Assembly: GCA_014773175.1 (NCBI GenBank)
Contig: VXCM01001323.1
Coordinates: 42,686 to 106,685 of the forward strand
Length of the DNA: 64,000 bases
Reading direction: 5' to 3'
Source: Lucifuga dentata
Lineage: Eukaryota > Chordata > Actinopteri > Ophidiiformes > Bythitidae
Part shown: piece after piece, positions 41,701-47,311 of the stretch
Layout of the letters: every line of letters starts with the position of its first letter
Numbering within the stretch: the first letter of the stretch is position 1
Made by a program: the position numbers and the translations under genes
The notes under the pieces: model-generated
What the model was told of the DNA's origin: nothing
Seen by the model: only the letters and a program-made list of their open reading frames with translations
Database searches by the model: none

Positions 41701-44700
41701 TTTCGGTTTTCAAAACAAGTTATGCAGATTATGCAGAGCAAGAATTGCTGGCAAAAGGTGCCAATTAACCTTTCTTATCACCTCAAAAATCAAAAATAGT
41801 CACTAGTGTGAGGAATTTGACACAACTGCACGTCAGTGTGCATTTGGAGCATATATGCAAGTGCAGCAATACACAGGCAGCACCAAACGATAAGAAAACA
41901 GTTCCATGACCTCCGTGAGAAGGACTCTACAAGGACTGGTTGAAAGTGAGCTTCACTCTGAAATGTGTGTTTCTCGGCTTTGTTTGTCCCGATTTCTTCA
42001 CCTTCTCGTATGCAACAGTGCATTTGTTTTGGTGTAAGTGGAAGGACACAATCACATGTTTTAATTAGCCAATCAGTGACATTGCCATGGTTAATAGCTG
42101 GACTGGACTGCAGGCAGGAAGTTGCACTGATGATCACAGTTGTGAGTGTGACAATGAAAATCCAATCTGCTGTATAAATGATATCAAACCTGCCCTTATG
42201 TAGGTATATGCCTGTGTGCCTATGCTGGTGTGTGTGTTTGTGCTCAAGTGTTTGTATCCATGCATAAGGCAATCTGAGTCACCATTTTCACCTCTTTTTG
42301 ACCCACTCCAAAGTGGCTCTCCTGCTCAGTGGAGCTCTGAACGCTGTGCAGATGATTGAAAAGCAACTCCAAACTGAATTACACCACTTGAGCTCAGGCA
42401 GTCTGCAAATCTGACCACAGAGAAACTCAAGTGCTGCAGGTGATCCCACAGTCCAGAACCGTGGGTTTTAAACCTCAGGTCAAAGTAAGGTGACACAGCT
42501 TCTGTTTACAGACAATAAAAAAACCAGACTTCGATGACGCACTGTGGAAAAGGAAGCTTCAGTGTATCAGATATGATTTCCTCCCGTGAGATGAAATGCT
42601 GCTGCAGCATTCACACTATGGGAACCCAATCTCTTGTGAATGACAGGACCGGTGGGGGGAAGGAGGAAAGAAAAGCAAAGATGGGGGGAGGGAGCTGTGT
42701 GAGCACATTTGCACTTCAAAAAAGGAGCCGGAGAGGTGCTGAGGGCACGCAGAGCCGAGCGCAGCCAGCTCCAAAAGACGCCACATTAAATACGCTTGTC
42801 TCACCTTTAATCCTTACATGGAAATATCTAGTCTTAGCCTGGGAATGTGAGCAGCCTGCAATATAATGAGCATACGTACTCCACGCTGCTGTCATTCAGG
42901 TCATATGTGCTGCAGCGATTCCACTGCTGAACGGCAGAGATACGTGTAATCAATGTCCGTTAGTGCCGACTGGCATCTCACAACCTGCACTGGTCTCAGT
43001 GTGTTTTATAAGAGCGGATGATCATTAAGATGCTGCACGTGTATTGCTGAGATTCTATCTGGTGAGACAAGAGGCAGATTGGCGGTGTTAGTCAATATGA
43101 ATTAGTAAAGCAGTGATGGTGACAGCACGCCTGTATGCATTTCATTCTAATTTGCAGAAAATTAGCAGGGGGATCAAGCACCTGCTCATCACATGTAAAA
43201 TATAATAATGTAATTCACAAGTCCTAATTTAAATAATTGAAATTGATTTTACACAGATGTATTCAAAAGTAGGAATACATCTACATACTAGCAAGAAGAA
43301 TCCGACTAATATATTGTCAGTATCAGCTGATATTATCATGTATCGCATTGGCAGATATTAACGTTTTTTTATGCAACATAGTGTTGTTTGTGTTTTATTT
43401 AGTTCTTACCTATTTAATTTTATTTTTTATTATTAGTCATTTATATTTTATAGTAGGAAACACTCAAAAAAGACACGCTACTGCCAAGGCTATGTAACCT
43501 TCTGAAAAGGTATGTTATGGATCATAAAAAAATGTTTAGATTTTTTTTTTTTATCTGCATGTGGATAGAAATGCACATATTGATCAATTATATGTGANAA
43601 AAAAAAAAAAAAAAAAAAACATTCAGAAATCTTGTAAAATATTTCTGGATATGCACAACGATAGCCAATGACCTAAGCTTGTTTACTGTGCATTCCCAGC
43701 AATATCAATCGTAGGTACATTACTAATTTATTTAGATTTTTTTAAATTTTATCCAAACATCGGTCTGATTGATAAAAACCAGAATGCACAAAAAAAAAAA
43801 AAAANAAAAAAAAAAAAAAAAAGTGATTTTTACAATTTTTTTGAAATGAAGTCTTCGTAAGCTCATTGGCAGAAGCAGTAATAATTTTGTGTACCATCAT
43901 CAGTGTGGATGTGTTTCGTACCTGTACTGAGGAGGGGGGGTGCCCTTAGCATCACAAGTCAGAGTTGCCTCTTCTTCTATCGAGTCGACAGGAATGAACA
44001 AGTCACCTGGCTCCATCCTCCATCTGGGACCGTGGTACGACCCGCTGTCCAGACAGTCTACAGACACAATGACAGCCTGAAGTTAAAGTTACTAGGAAAT
44101 GACATTTAGATGGTGTGAGCCTTCTATAATTTTGTTTATTCTGGCGGAAATAGCACACTGGAGAGGTACTGTTTCAAAATAGGAAGGTTAGACAATACTC
44201 AGTGGGGGTAATTCCTAAAAAAAAATTGCGGCAACGCTGATAACTGAAGCTCATTCATAAAGCTTCCCTTATATCAATTAGCGCATTGTTGTTCCATTGT
44301 TGTGCATCTCAGGTAAAAGCCAATCTGGGTGCTAATGATCTGTTTCGTATTTAAGAGCCACACTTTAATGCTGCTTCCTCTGTTTGGTGTCAACATGAAA
44401 TTGACATTAAATACACAAATGAAACCTAAATTCTCTGCTTCAGAGATCCACATTTCAAGAGACTGACATGGTGTGTGTGAATGTCTGTTGCATGTGTGAG
44501 AAAGAGACCCAGACTGCTGGGGTTAAAACTTGAGGAAGTGGCTTAGTGCCATTAGAATATGTGCGAGATCCGATCAAAACCTGCCATTTAAAACTGACTG
44601 ATCAGCTGAGTGGGCTTATCTAGGCATGAATTTAAAACATTGCTCAGATTGAATACTGCTTACATTTACCGTCAGACGACTGAAACTGACTTTCATTTTT

Positions 44701-45563
44701 GTGTGTATTTTATGATTATTCCACTATATGTAAAAAGGGAAGTACTGTAGTGACAGTTCTTTCAAGGCAAACAGTAAAAGTGGCCAGTAATAAAAAATAA
44801 TTATGAATGAGGGAATGTGAATGTATGACGCTATTTGCCCTTATCAACATGTTAAAGATGGCGCTGTGTTTTATGAATTACTCCCAGTATGTTTTACATA
44901 ACTCTGAAAAATACAGCCTTAGATTACTCAAAGCAAACTTAAGATACAGCTTAAGAACTTTGCTAAAAGGAAGCATGATTTTCAGGAGTAAAGACCCAAA
45001 AATGTACCGCTGTACCATGTTGCTGCTTGTGTCTCTTTGAAACTTGTAACACTGCAGATTTAATATGAATGGAGGCACAGAGTAGAAAAATCTCTGATGG
45101 TGTGACTGGAGTTTTTATATAATCCAGCACATACGCAGCATGAGGTTTAAAAATAGTTTTCTGGCAAGTACAAGCAATGGATGTTGATAAGATAACAAGA
45201 GTTTTAGTGCTGTGCTTGTCCATTCTTAAAATGTTCAAGTACATGGCCAGTAAATACTGTACCTATGAAAGGCTATGAAAGGTAAGGAAATATCAAATGT
45301 CTCTCCAGTCAGAAGCGATTGAGAAAAAGATTGAAAGCACTGTGAGTGTGTTGTGAATGGAAGTCAATATTGAGGAGTGTTTCTTTAAACCGGGGCCATC
45401 CTATTGTTTCTGACACTGACATGATTTTCAGCATTTTTCAACCATCATCCCGCAAACTGCAAATATCCAAACGTGAAAGAATCATCACTCAGATGAAAGA
45501 TGGCTTACCTGCCACACAGTCGATGATTGATAACAGTAGAAGCTGTTTCCATGGCAACATCAT
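6318..45563 (-). CDS. cntn3: cntn3: contactin-3, Ig/FNIII neuronal adhesion protein (22 coding exons)
   Basis: Contactins are GPI-anchored neural cell-surface molecules that work in axon guidance and synapse adhesion, often in cis with transmembrane partners and with PTPRG-type receptors. Coding exons from start to stop: 45509-45563, 43922-44057, 38860-39035, 36047-36142, 34279-34482, 33375-33477, 32962-33146, 31648-31784, 29690-29819, 28620-28770, 27103-27230, 24781-24950, 23346-23463, 18202-18360, 16470-16619, 16252-16322, 14804-15038, 14193-14302, 10428-10614, 9965-10077, 8166-8331, 6318-6415. They total 3,078 nt = 1,025 codons plus stop, with no frameshift. Layout: signal peptide (1-18), Ig1-Ig6 (about 30-595, one Cys pair each), FNIII 1-4 (about 597-990), GPI tail (about 994-1025). 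[20 protein letters not shown] and [14 protein letters not shown] fit contactin-3 better than contactin-4 or -6. Whether it is the a or b teleost paralogue is not resolved. Confidence 0.95.
6416..8165. other. cntn3 intron 21
   Basis: Holds a poly-T run at 6645-6670, an A-tract with N at 7128, a short (GT)n near 7270, and a poly-T tract (8088-8117) beside the exon 21 donor. No other element recognised. Confidence 0.6.
8166..8331 (-). CDS. cntn3: cntn3 exon 21: second half of FNIII-4
   Basis: 55 codons plus one base, acceptor gtttag, donor gtaag. Encodes [11 protein letters not shown], then NSTAELTL and [16 protein letters not shown], ending PIRIHQL, the standard contactin FNIII-4 G-strand region (family DYIIEV...DGGDG...QIRIP). 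NST is a possible N-glycosylation site. Confidence 0.95.
8490..9312. repeat. Extended inverted repeat built around repeat family A copy 1
   Basis: The left flank of copy 1 (from about 8490, gctctttgagacattgta) recurs inverted to its right (to about 9312, aatgtctcaaagagctta). Both arms also hold inverted versions of the ggtgatcaa / ctgatcacc and atgtcattatc blocks, so the hairpin extends well beyond the element's own termini. Confidence 0.75.
8612..9182 (+). mobile_element. Repeat family A, copy 1 (inverted-terminal-repeat element)
   Basis: Left end reads TTAAAAGACCATATCAGTGG then GCATGTTTGAGCCCAATAA. The right end is its inverse, ending CATTGGTCTTTTAA. The interior contains the family blocks CCTGTTATTTTGCCAAATCC and GGAAGGTAGGAAAAATAA. 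There is no open reading frame of note, so it looks like a non-autonomous DNA element. The orientation label is arbitrary. Confidence 0.8.
9280..9500 (+). repeat. Dispersed-repeat-like segment (GGAAGAAACCTC motif)
   Basis: AAGAGCTTACAGG followed by GGAAATCTTCC and GGAAGAAACCTCAGGAGAGG resembles a dispersed fish repeat motif remembered as 'aactcccttttaacaggaagaaacctc'. Family assignment is from memory and uncertain. Confidence 0.4.
9965..10077 (-). CDS. cntn3: cntn3 exon 20: first half of FNIII-4
   Basis: Two bases plus 37 codons, acceptor atgcag, donor gtgag. Encodes [20 protein letters not shown], then [17 protein letters not shown]. The E-S/N-E-S-E-V-x-G-Y string is a contactin FNIII-4 hallmark. 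Confidence 0.95.
10078..10427. other. cntn3 intron 19
   Basis: Short intron; no repeat or second signal recognised. Confidence 0.6.
10428..10614 (-). CDS. cntn3: cntn3 exon 19: second half of FNIII-3
   Basis: 62 codons plus one base, acceptor cccatag, donor gtaag. Begins VVYWEDD and ends [25 protein letters not shown] and NATT are potential N-glycosylation sites. The N-T-A-G-x-G-P string is the FNIII G-strand region typical of contactins. Confidence 0.95.
10905..11295 (+). mobile_element. Non-LTR retrotransposon 3'-terminal fragment
   Basis: Encodes a fragment of the widespread fish LINE C-terminus: [19 protein letters not shown], then [27 protein letters not shown] and VAGERDIW. It ends in a GGATGGA-type tail and sits inside the Tc1-like element, so it inserted later. 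The clade is not assigned. Confidence 0.7.
11575..11980 (+). pseudogene. Tc1-like transposase pseudogene fragment
   Basis: Pieces of the helix-turn-helix linker and the first catalytic-Asp region are readable in more than one frame ([42 protein letters not shown]). The later DDE motifs are not seen before the right terminus. Confidence 0.65.
12287..14192. other. cntn3 intron 18, remainder
   Basis: AT-rich sequence without a recognised gene or named repeat. Confidence 0.5.
14193..14302 (-). CDS. cntn3: cntn3 exon 18: first half of FNIII-3
   Basis: Two bases plus 36 codons, acceptor ttttcag, donor gtacat. Encodes [20 protein letters not shown] then [16 protein letters not shown]. Family: ...S.SS.EIEVSW...LLGYEV. 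Confidence 0.94.
14303..14803. other. cntn3 intron 17
   Basis: Poly-T at 14594-14609; otherwise unremarkable. Confidence 0.6.
14804..15038 (-). CDS. cntn3: cntn3 exon 17: most of FNIII-2
   Basis: 78 codons plus one base, acceptor ctctcag, donor gtaagg. Opens [20 protein letters not shown], continues [17 protein letters not shown], and ends [16 protein letters not shown]. One of the most conserved contactin segments; the match is unambiguous. Confidence 0.97.
15039..16251. other. cntn3 intron 16
   Basis: Contains repeat family A copy 2 (15280-15864); nothing else recognised. Confidence 0.6.
15280..15864 (-). mobile_element. Repeat family A, copy 2
   Basis: Ends TTAAAGGAGCATATCAGTGA and, inverted, CACCAGTATGCTCTATTAA. 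The interior is reversed relative to copy 1: CACTGAATTTTAAGGTGGAT and TTTGGCAAAATAACAGGAAA lie near the right end. Confidence 0.8.
16252..16322 (-). CDS. cntn3: cntn3 exon 16: start of FNIII-2
   Basis: Two bases plus 23 codons, acceptor tttgtag, donor gtaagt. Encodes [20 protein letters not shown] then TWE. The [13 protein letters not shown] block is diagnostic of the contactin-3/4/6 group. Confidence 0.96.
16470..16619 (-). CDS. cntn3: cntn3 exon 15: second half of FNIII-1
   Basis: Two bases, 49 codons and one base. Acceptor tttccag, donor gtacag. Encodes [20 protein letters not shown] then [18 protein letters not shown] and ending TRTEDA. Matches the family [14 protein letters not shown].AxN..G.GEPS. 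Confidence 0.96.
16745..16965 (+). mobile_element. LINE (L2-like) 3'-end fragment, duplicated around an N
   Basis: Ends CAAATTCCTTGTATGTG, then CAATAAATCCGATTCTGATTCTG, the usual 3' end and (GATTCT)n tail of fish L2-like elements. The 66 bp before N (16876) are repeated after it, which looks artefactual. Confidence 0.6.
17515..17900 (+). repeat. Dispersed repeat shared with 41080-41400
   Basis: Shares ordered blocks with the later copy: ATTAAAGCAATAAATC, CCTAGATTAT, GCATTTCCTCACC/GCATTCATTTCCTTACCC and CAATGAGTCA/CAATGTGTCA. TTAACATGCAC near the left resembles termini of small fish DNA elements; the family is unassigned. Confidence 0.5.
18202..18360 (-). CDS. cntn3: cntn3 exon 14: first half of FNIII-1
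   Basis: Two bases, 52 codons and one base. Acceptor gattcag, donor gtacgc. Encodes [20 protein letters not shown] then [20 protein letters not shown] and [12 protein letters not shown]. Nearly diagnostic of contactins (QARTPFSVGWQ in mammals). Confidence 0.97.
18420..18905 (+). mobile_element. Small DNA element with GTACTCAAGTAC motifs (hAT-type MITE)
   Basis: Starts CAGCTGTGGTGGAAGAAAG, contains TTGTACTCAAGTACC and AAAAGTACTCA, and later GCAGTGGAGTAAAAAGTACA. This pattern is common in fish non-autonomous hAT elements (from memory). The right terminus is degraded. Confidence 0.55.
19885..20090 (+). pseudogene. Tc1/mariner-type transposase fragment
   Basis: TCTTCCAGGATGATATCGCC opens a frame reading [17 protein letters not shown]. 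This matches the catalytic-Asp region DN(A/P)...HRARVV.EWF of a Tc1-type transposase. The next bases (CATATGCCATGACCTTC...) align with the HM.WPSQSPDLNP stretch but carry stops and substitutions. Confidence 0.6.
23346..23463 (-). CDS. cntn3: cntn3 exon 13: second half of Ig6
   Basis: 39 codons plus one base, acceptor ttggtag, donor gtaag. Encodes [20 protein letters not shown] then [19 protein letters not shown]. Carries the second Ig6 cysteine. [15 protein letters not shown] is invariant across contactins. Confidence 0.97.
23464..24780. other. cntn3 intron 12
   Basis: No repeat or regulatory element recognised. Confidence 0.55.
24781..24950 (-). CDS. cntn3: cntn3 exon 12: first half of Ig6
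   Basis: Two bases plus 56 codons, acceptor gggagcag, donor gtgagt. Encodes [20 protein letters not shown] then [17 protein letters not shown] and DDHFELVGG. First Ig6 cysteine in LPCQV. Confidence 0.97.
24951..27102. other. cntn3 intron 11
   Basis: AT-rich. A poly-C run with N at 26858; nothing else recognised. Confidence 0.55.
27103..27230 (-). CDS. cntn3: cntn3 exon 11: second half of Ig5
   Basis: One base, 42 codons and one base. Acceptor cctatag, donor gtaagc. Encodes [20 protein letters not shown] then [20 protein letters not shown]. Second Ig5 cysteine in the YTC motif; NVSK is a potential N-glycosylation site. Confidence 0.96.
27332..28241. repeat. Candidate dispersed element bounded by CCACCAAGGAGGTTAT / TTGGCGGAGGTATG
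   Basis: The left boundary CTCCACCAAGGAGGTTAT and right boundary CCTTGGCGGAGGTATGCACTC are inverse-like and resemble the two ends of a short element remembered from many animal genomes. The interior is atypically long, suggesting an internal insertion or two abutting pieces. Confidence 0.4.
27489..27599. repeat. Near-perfect hairpin, 47-nt arms
   Basis: Left arm 27489-27535 and right arm 27553-27599 are inverse complements with one mismatch, separated by 17 nt. Confidence 0.95.
28620..28770 (-). CDS. cntn3: cntn3 exon 10: first half of Ig5
   Basis: Two bases, 49 codons and two bases. Acceptor ccctgcag, donor gtactg. Encodes [20 protein letters not shown] then [20 protein letters not shown]. 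First Ig5 cysteine in LECKP; the family has A.PDFS at this boundary. Confidence 0.95.
28771..29689. other. cntn3 intron 9
   Basis: Mostly occupied by repeat family A copy 3. Confidence 0.6.
28885..29461 (-). mobile_element. Repeat family A, copy 3
   Basis: Left TTAAAGGACCATGCCAGTAA, right inverse ending AAACCACTGATATGGTTTAA. Interior holds CTGAATTTTAAGGTGCTGTG and GGGATTTGGCAAAATAACAG plus a poly-T run at 29128-29144. Confidence 0.8.
29690..29819 (-). CDS. cntn3: cntn3 exon 9: second half of Ig4
   Basis: 43 codons plus one base, acceptor ttcacag, donor gtacga. Encodes [20 protein letters not shown] then [20 protein letters not shown]. Second Ig4 cysteine in [10 protein letters not shown], a contactin signature. 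Confidence 0.97.
29820..31647. other. cntn3 intron 8
   Basis: Contains a LINE 3' fragment (30240-30570), a poly-A run with a partial duplication of its flank (30700-30770, AATGAAGGAT.TCTAAA twice) and a short (AT)n at 31248-31262. Confidence 0.6.
30240..30570 (+). mobile_element. Non-LTR retrotransposon 3'-terminal fragment, second copy
   Basis: Same family as 10905-11295: CGCACTGAAAAGAGTCAGCT, AGGTGGTTCGGGTATCTAAT, CAGGGCAGACCCACACTAGA and GGAAGAGCTGGATGATGTGG in the same order. More decayed, with no long frame left. Confidence 0.65.
31648..31784 (-). CDS. cntn3: cntn3 exon 8: first half of Ig4
   Basis: Two bases plus 45 codons, acceptor cctcag, donor gtaaat. Encodes [20 protein letters not shown] then [20 protein letters not shown]. 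First Ig4 cysteine in WECRA. The KPxW start favours contactin-3. Confidence 0.97.
31785..32961. other. cntn3 intron 7
   Basis: A mixed (TA)/(GTATA)/(CA) low-complexity stretch at 32460-32600; otherwise AT-rich and unassigned. Confidence 0.6.
32962..33146 (-). CDS. cntn3: cntn3 exon 7: most of Ig3
   Basis: One base, 61 codons and one base. Acceptor ttccag, donor gtacgg. Encodes [20 protein letters not shown] then [20 protein letters not shown] and GRLAFY. Second Ig3 cysteine in YECVAEN. Confidence 0.97.
33375..33477 (-). CDS. cntn3: cntn3 exon 6: start of Ig3
   Basis: Two bases, 33 codons and two bases. Acceptor cttcatag, donor gtaagc. Encodes [20 protein letters not shown] then [26 protein letters not shown] and LECFALG are near-invariant in contactin-3/4/6. 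Confidence 0.97.
33478..34278. other. cntn3 intron 5
   Basis: No repeat or other signal recognised. Confidence 0.55.
34279..34482 (-). CDS. cntn3: cntn3 exon 5: most of Ig2
   Basis: Two bases, 67 codons and one base. Acceptor cttgcag, donor gtaaga. Encodes [20 protein letters not shown] then [20 protein letters not shown] and NYTC. Second Ig2 cysteine; NYTC is a conserved glycosylation sequon. Confidence 0.98.
34731..35178 (-). mobile_element. Repeat family A, copy 4 (right end missing)
   Basis: Left end TTAAAGGATGACACTGGCAA then TTTGAGCCCAATATATACAA. The internal block CATTGAATTTTAAGGTGCAT is present, but the copy stops abruptly after CACCTGAACATTTT, where another sequence begins. Confidence 0.75.
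35179..35640 (-). repeat. Decayed element fragment with Myb/SANT-like peptide
   Basis: On the minus strand, 35265-35350 reads [19 protein letters not shown]. This resembles the W-S/T-DAEV-R-LL start of Myb/SANT-like proteins carried by Harbinger-type DNA transposons. Only about 20 residues remain, so the assignment is tentative. A perfect hairpin lies at 35225-35268. Confidence 0.35.
35225..35268. repeat. Perfect 20-bp inverted repeat, 4-nt loop
   Basis: Arms 35225-35244 (ATCTCTCACCTTGCGTGTTA) and 35249-35268 are exact inverse complements around CCCA. Confidence 0.97.
36047..36142 (-). CDS. cntn3: cntn3 exon 4: start of Ig2
   Basis: Two bases, 31 codons and one base. Acceptor ccctcag, donor gtaaag. 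Encodes [20 protein letters not shown] then [25 protein letters not shown] is shared with contactin-3 and -6. First Ig2 cysteine. Confidence 0.97.
37489..37540. repeat. (CA)n microsatellite
   Basis: GCGCGC start followed by an uninterrupted CA tract. Confidence 0.95.
38732..38780. repeat. (CA)n microsatellite
   Basis: About 24 CA units, 80 bp from the exon 3 donor. Confidence 0.95.
38860..39035 (-). CDS. cntn3: cntn3 exon 3: second half of Ig1
   Basis: One base, 58 codons and one base. Acceptor cctcacag, donor gtaagt. Encodes [20 protein letters not shown] then [20 protein letters not shown] and RRASLQFA. Second Ig1 cysteine; MYQC.A.N..G.I.SR.A.LQFAY is the contactin Ig1/Ig2 junction. Confidence 0.96.
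39276..39889 (+). mobile_element. Repeat family A, copy 5 (with assembly duplication)
   Basis: Left TTAAAGGACCATACCAGTGA, right inverse GCAAAATCACCTCTATGCTT. Same orientation as copy 1. A 64-bp block ending GGAAGGTAGGAAG is present twice, separated by a single N at 39704. Confidence 0.8.
41080..41400 (+). repeat. Dispersed repeat shared with 17515-17900
   Basis: Ordered shared blocks include GATTAAAGCAATAAATCGAT, CACACCTAGATTATGTGA and GCATTCATTTCCTTACCC. Unnamed family, moderately diverged. Confidence 0.5.
43922..44057 (-). CDS. cntn3: cntn3 exon 2: first half of Ig1
   Basis: Two bases, 44 codons and two bases. Acceptor gtctgtag, donor gtacga. Encodes [20 protein letters not shown] then [20 protein letters not shown] and PPQY. 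First Ig1 cysteine in LTC. HGP...EP...FPVDS matches QGPVFIKEPSNSIFPVGS. A 7-G run at 43934-43940 lies in the coding part, and the frame is intact across it. Confidence 0.93.
44058..45508. other. cntn3 intron 1 of the coding region
   Basis: No repeat or other signal recognised. Confidence 0.55.
45509..45563 (-). CDS. cntn3: cntn3 exon 1 (coding): signal peptide
   Basis: Start at ATG 45561-45563, with a second in-frame ATG right after it, then 18 codons plus one base to donor gtaagc. The peptide [18 protein letters not shown] closely follows contactin-3 MMFPWKQLILLSFIGCLG, which fixes the start. The upstream acceptor of this exon is not determined; GCTGCCAAAG immediately before the ATG is one candidate. 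Confidence 0.95.
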
Positions 45564-46261
45564 CTTTGGCAGCCAAGGGCAAACGAGACTTTCATCCAAT
45601 AAGCTTTGAAATGACACTTGTATTTGCTGCGCGAGGGGAGCGTGACCTGTTGGATGGAGAGTTTTGTTGTAAAATATCAAACTCAGCAAACTGGCACGTA
45701 GCCGCATAAAAAGACGATTTAAACTTTAGTCTTAGAAGTGCTTGCAAAACGTAAGTTCAATCAAACTGGATTTGGCATTTGGGATGGAAGCCAAAGGATG
45801 CTTCCCAATTCTTTTGTCCATTCTCACGTCTCTAATCAGTGAAAATGAAAGCTGTGTCACCATGTGGCCTCTGGCGTGGCCAACTTGCACCCAGAGATAG
45901 CTGAGGGTGATACCAGAAGCATATGGGATGAAGCCCATGCCAATCTATTAGGGAAGAGACCGGCGCCTAGGCTCATCCTTCACTTGGATGGATTCGCTCT
46001 CTGGCTGCCTGAGGAGACTTGGAGCTGGGAATTGGGTGCCATCCAATCAATTAGATTCACCCACAGCAGCATGTGTCTCCCCACATGCTGGGGTGAATCA
46101 AGATGGCCTGATGAGGAAGCTATTCCACCCAGGTCCATAATCAAGGGCAAGTGTCTGTCTGCTCATAGCATGTGTTGGAAATTGCAATGCACTCACTTCT
46201 TACAGGAGGAGACTGAGCGAGTAATGATGCAATTATGAAATGTCAAACATACGCACAACTG

Positions 46262-46296
46262 AGTATCTGCCGTAACATCACAGTTAGGTAAGAGGT

Positions 46297-46335
<39 letters not shown>

Positions 46336-46410
46336 NTGAGTATCTGCCGTAACATCACAGTTAGGTAAGAGGTCTCACACACACACACACACATACACAC
46401 ACACACACGT
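46262..46410. repeat. (CA)n microsatellite with duplicated flank around an N
   Basis: TGAGTATCTGCCGTAACATC and the following CACAGTTAGGTAAGAGGTCT occur on both sides of the N at 46336, each followed by (CA)n. Confidence 0.9.
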
Positions 46411-46682
46411 GGATGCAGCAATGTGTTTACACACATGTTGAGGTGGAAGAAGCACTCAAACCCTTTTCTTTTTTTTTTTTTAAAAAAGCATTAATTCCAC
46501 AAAGGAAAAAATAGGATTATGAATAAAAGTCTTATTAAAAAATTGACATAAGTAAATAAATATTGGGAGAAAAATGTAATCATAGTAAAAGTACTCATGA
46601 AGAAGAATGAAGCAGAATTAATGCATTTTCATGTGCAGTATCTGGTCAAGCCATAGATGAAAAAAAACCTGGAGATATGAGG

Positions 46683-46724
46683 TTTACTATTCCTCCATGT
46701 GAACAAACATGGAGGAATAGTAAA
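46683..46724. repeat. Perfect 17-bp inverted repeat
   Basis: Arms 46683-46699 (TTTACTATTCCTCCATG) and 46708-46724, 8-nt spacer. Confidence 0.95.
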
Positions 46725-46879
46725 ACATGTATAAAACATGTATCTCCAAAATGAAATAAAGAAATAACAATAAAAATAAATAATAATTAAAAAAAAAAAT
46801 GAATTTTAGCTTTCACACAAACATGGTGCCAGGTGAAAAACAACGTATCTTGATTTTTGGGGGAAGTTAATTATTTCAG

Positions 46880-47230
46880 GTCAGTTACACATTACATTAC
46901 TGACAACCATTTTCCAAAACATAAAACCATATTTTAGTTTTCCTGTTATTTTGGCAAATCCTCTAAGCTTATGTTTAGCTGATACACCCATCTTAAATAT
47001 TCAGTGTTTCACCTGCTAACACGTACTGTGTGTCCAAGGAAGGCTGTTTTTAATTCCTCTGGGATTTAATTTCTTTGTTCCTGGGACTATACCCTCTGGT
47101 GGAGACATACATTTTCTTCCATGCAGCTCCATGTTGGACCATCAAATAAAGTTACTTCGACAAAAAATTTAATAGATGTCATTTTCTCTGTGATGGATTT
47201 CTTATCTCAAGCACTTTCAAGCCTCTATAA
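46880..47230 (+). mobile_element. Repeat family A, copy 6 (truncated both ends)
   Basis: Starts inside the terminal repeat (ACATTACATTACTGACAACC), continues AACATAAAACCATATTTTAG and CCTGTTATTTTGGCAAATCC, and stops after TTTCAAGCCTCTATAA. Confidence 0.75.
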
Positions 47231-47269
47231 TATATATCTTTCACACAATGACTAATATACTGTACATTA

Positions 47270-47270
<1 letters not shown>

Positions 47271-47311
<41 letters not shown>

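Larger units (their letters stand above)
39036..43921. other. cntn3 intron 2 (about 4.9 kb)
   Basis: Contains repeat family A copy 5 (39276-39889), the dispersed repeat at 41080-41400, a GC-richer purine-biased stretch at 42630-42790, and A-tracts with Ns at 43598 and 43805. No exon found. Confidence 0.6.

Noticed and set aside
42534..42866. 110-residue plus-strand frame in intron 2
   Set aside because: No recognisable domain; compositional. Kept only as a possible regulatory island.
43922..44057. Apparent frameshift at the poly-C run of cntn3 exon 2
   Set aside because: A first reading with eight C gave a broken join to exon 3. Recounting shows seven, and the frame then matches the family exactly.
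45864..46238. 124-residue plus-strand frame near the cntn3 start
   Set aside because: No family recognised and it contains an inverted repeat. Treated as an unexplained block, not a gene.
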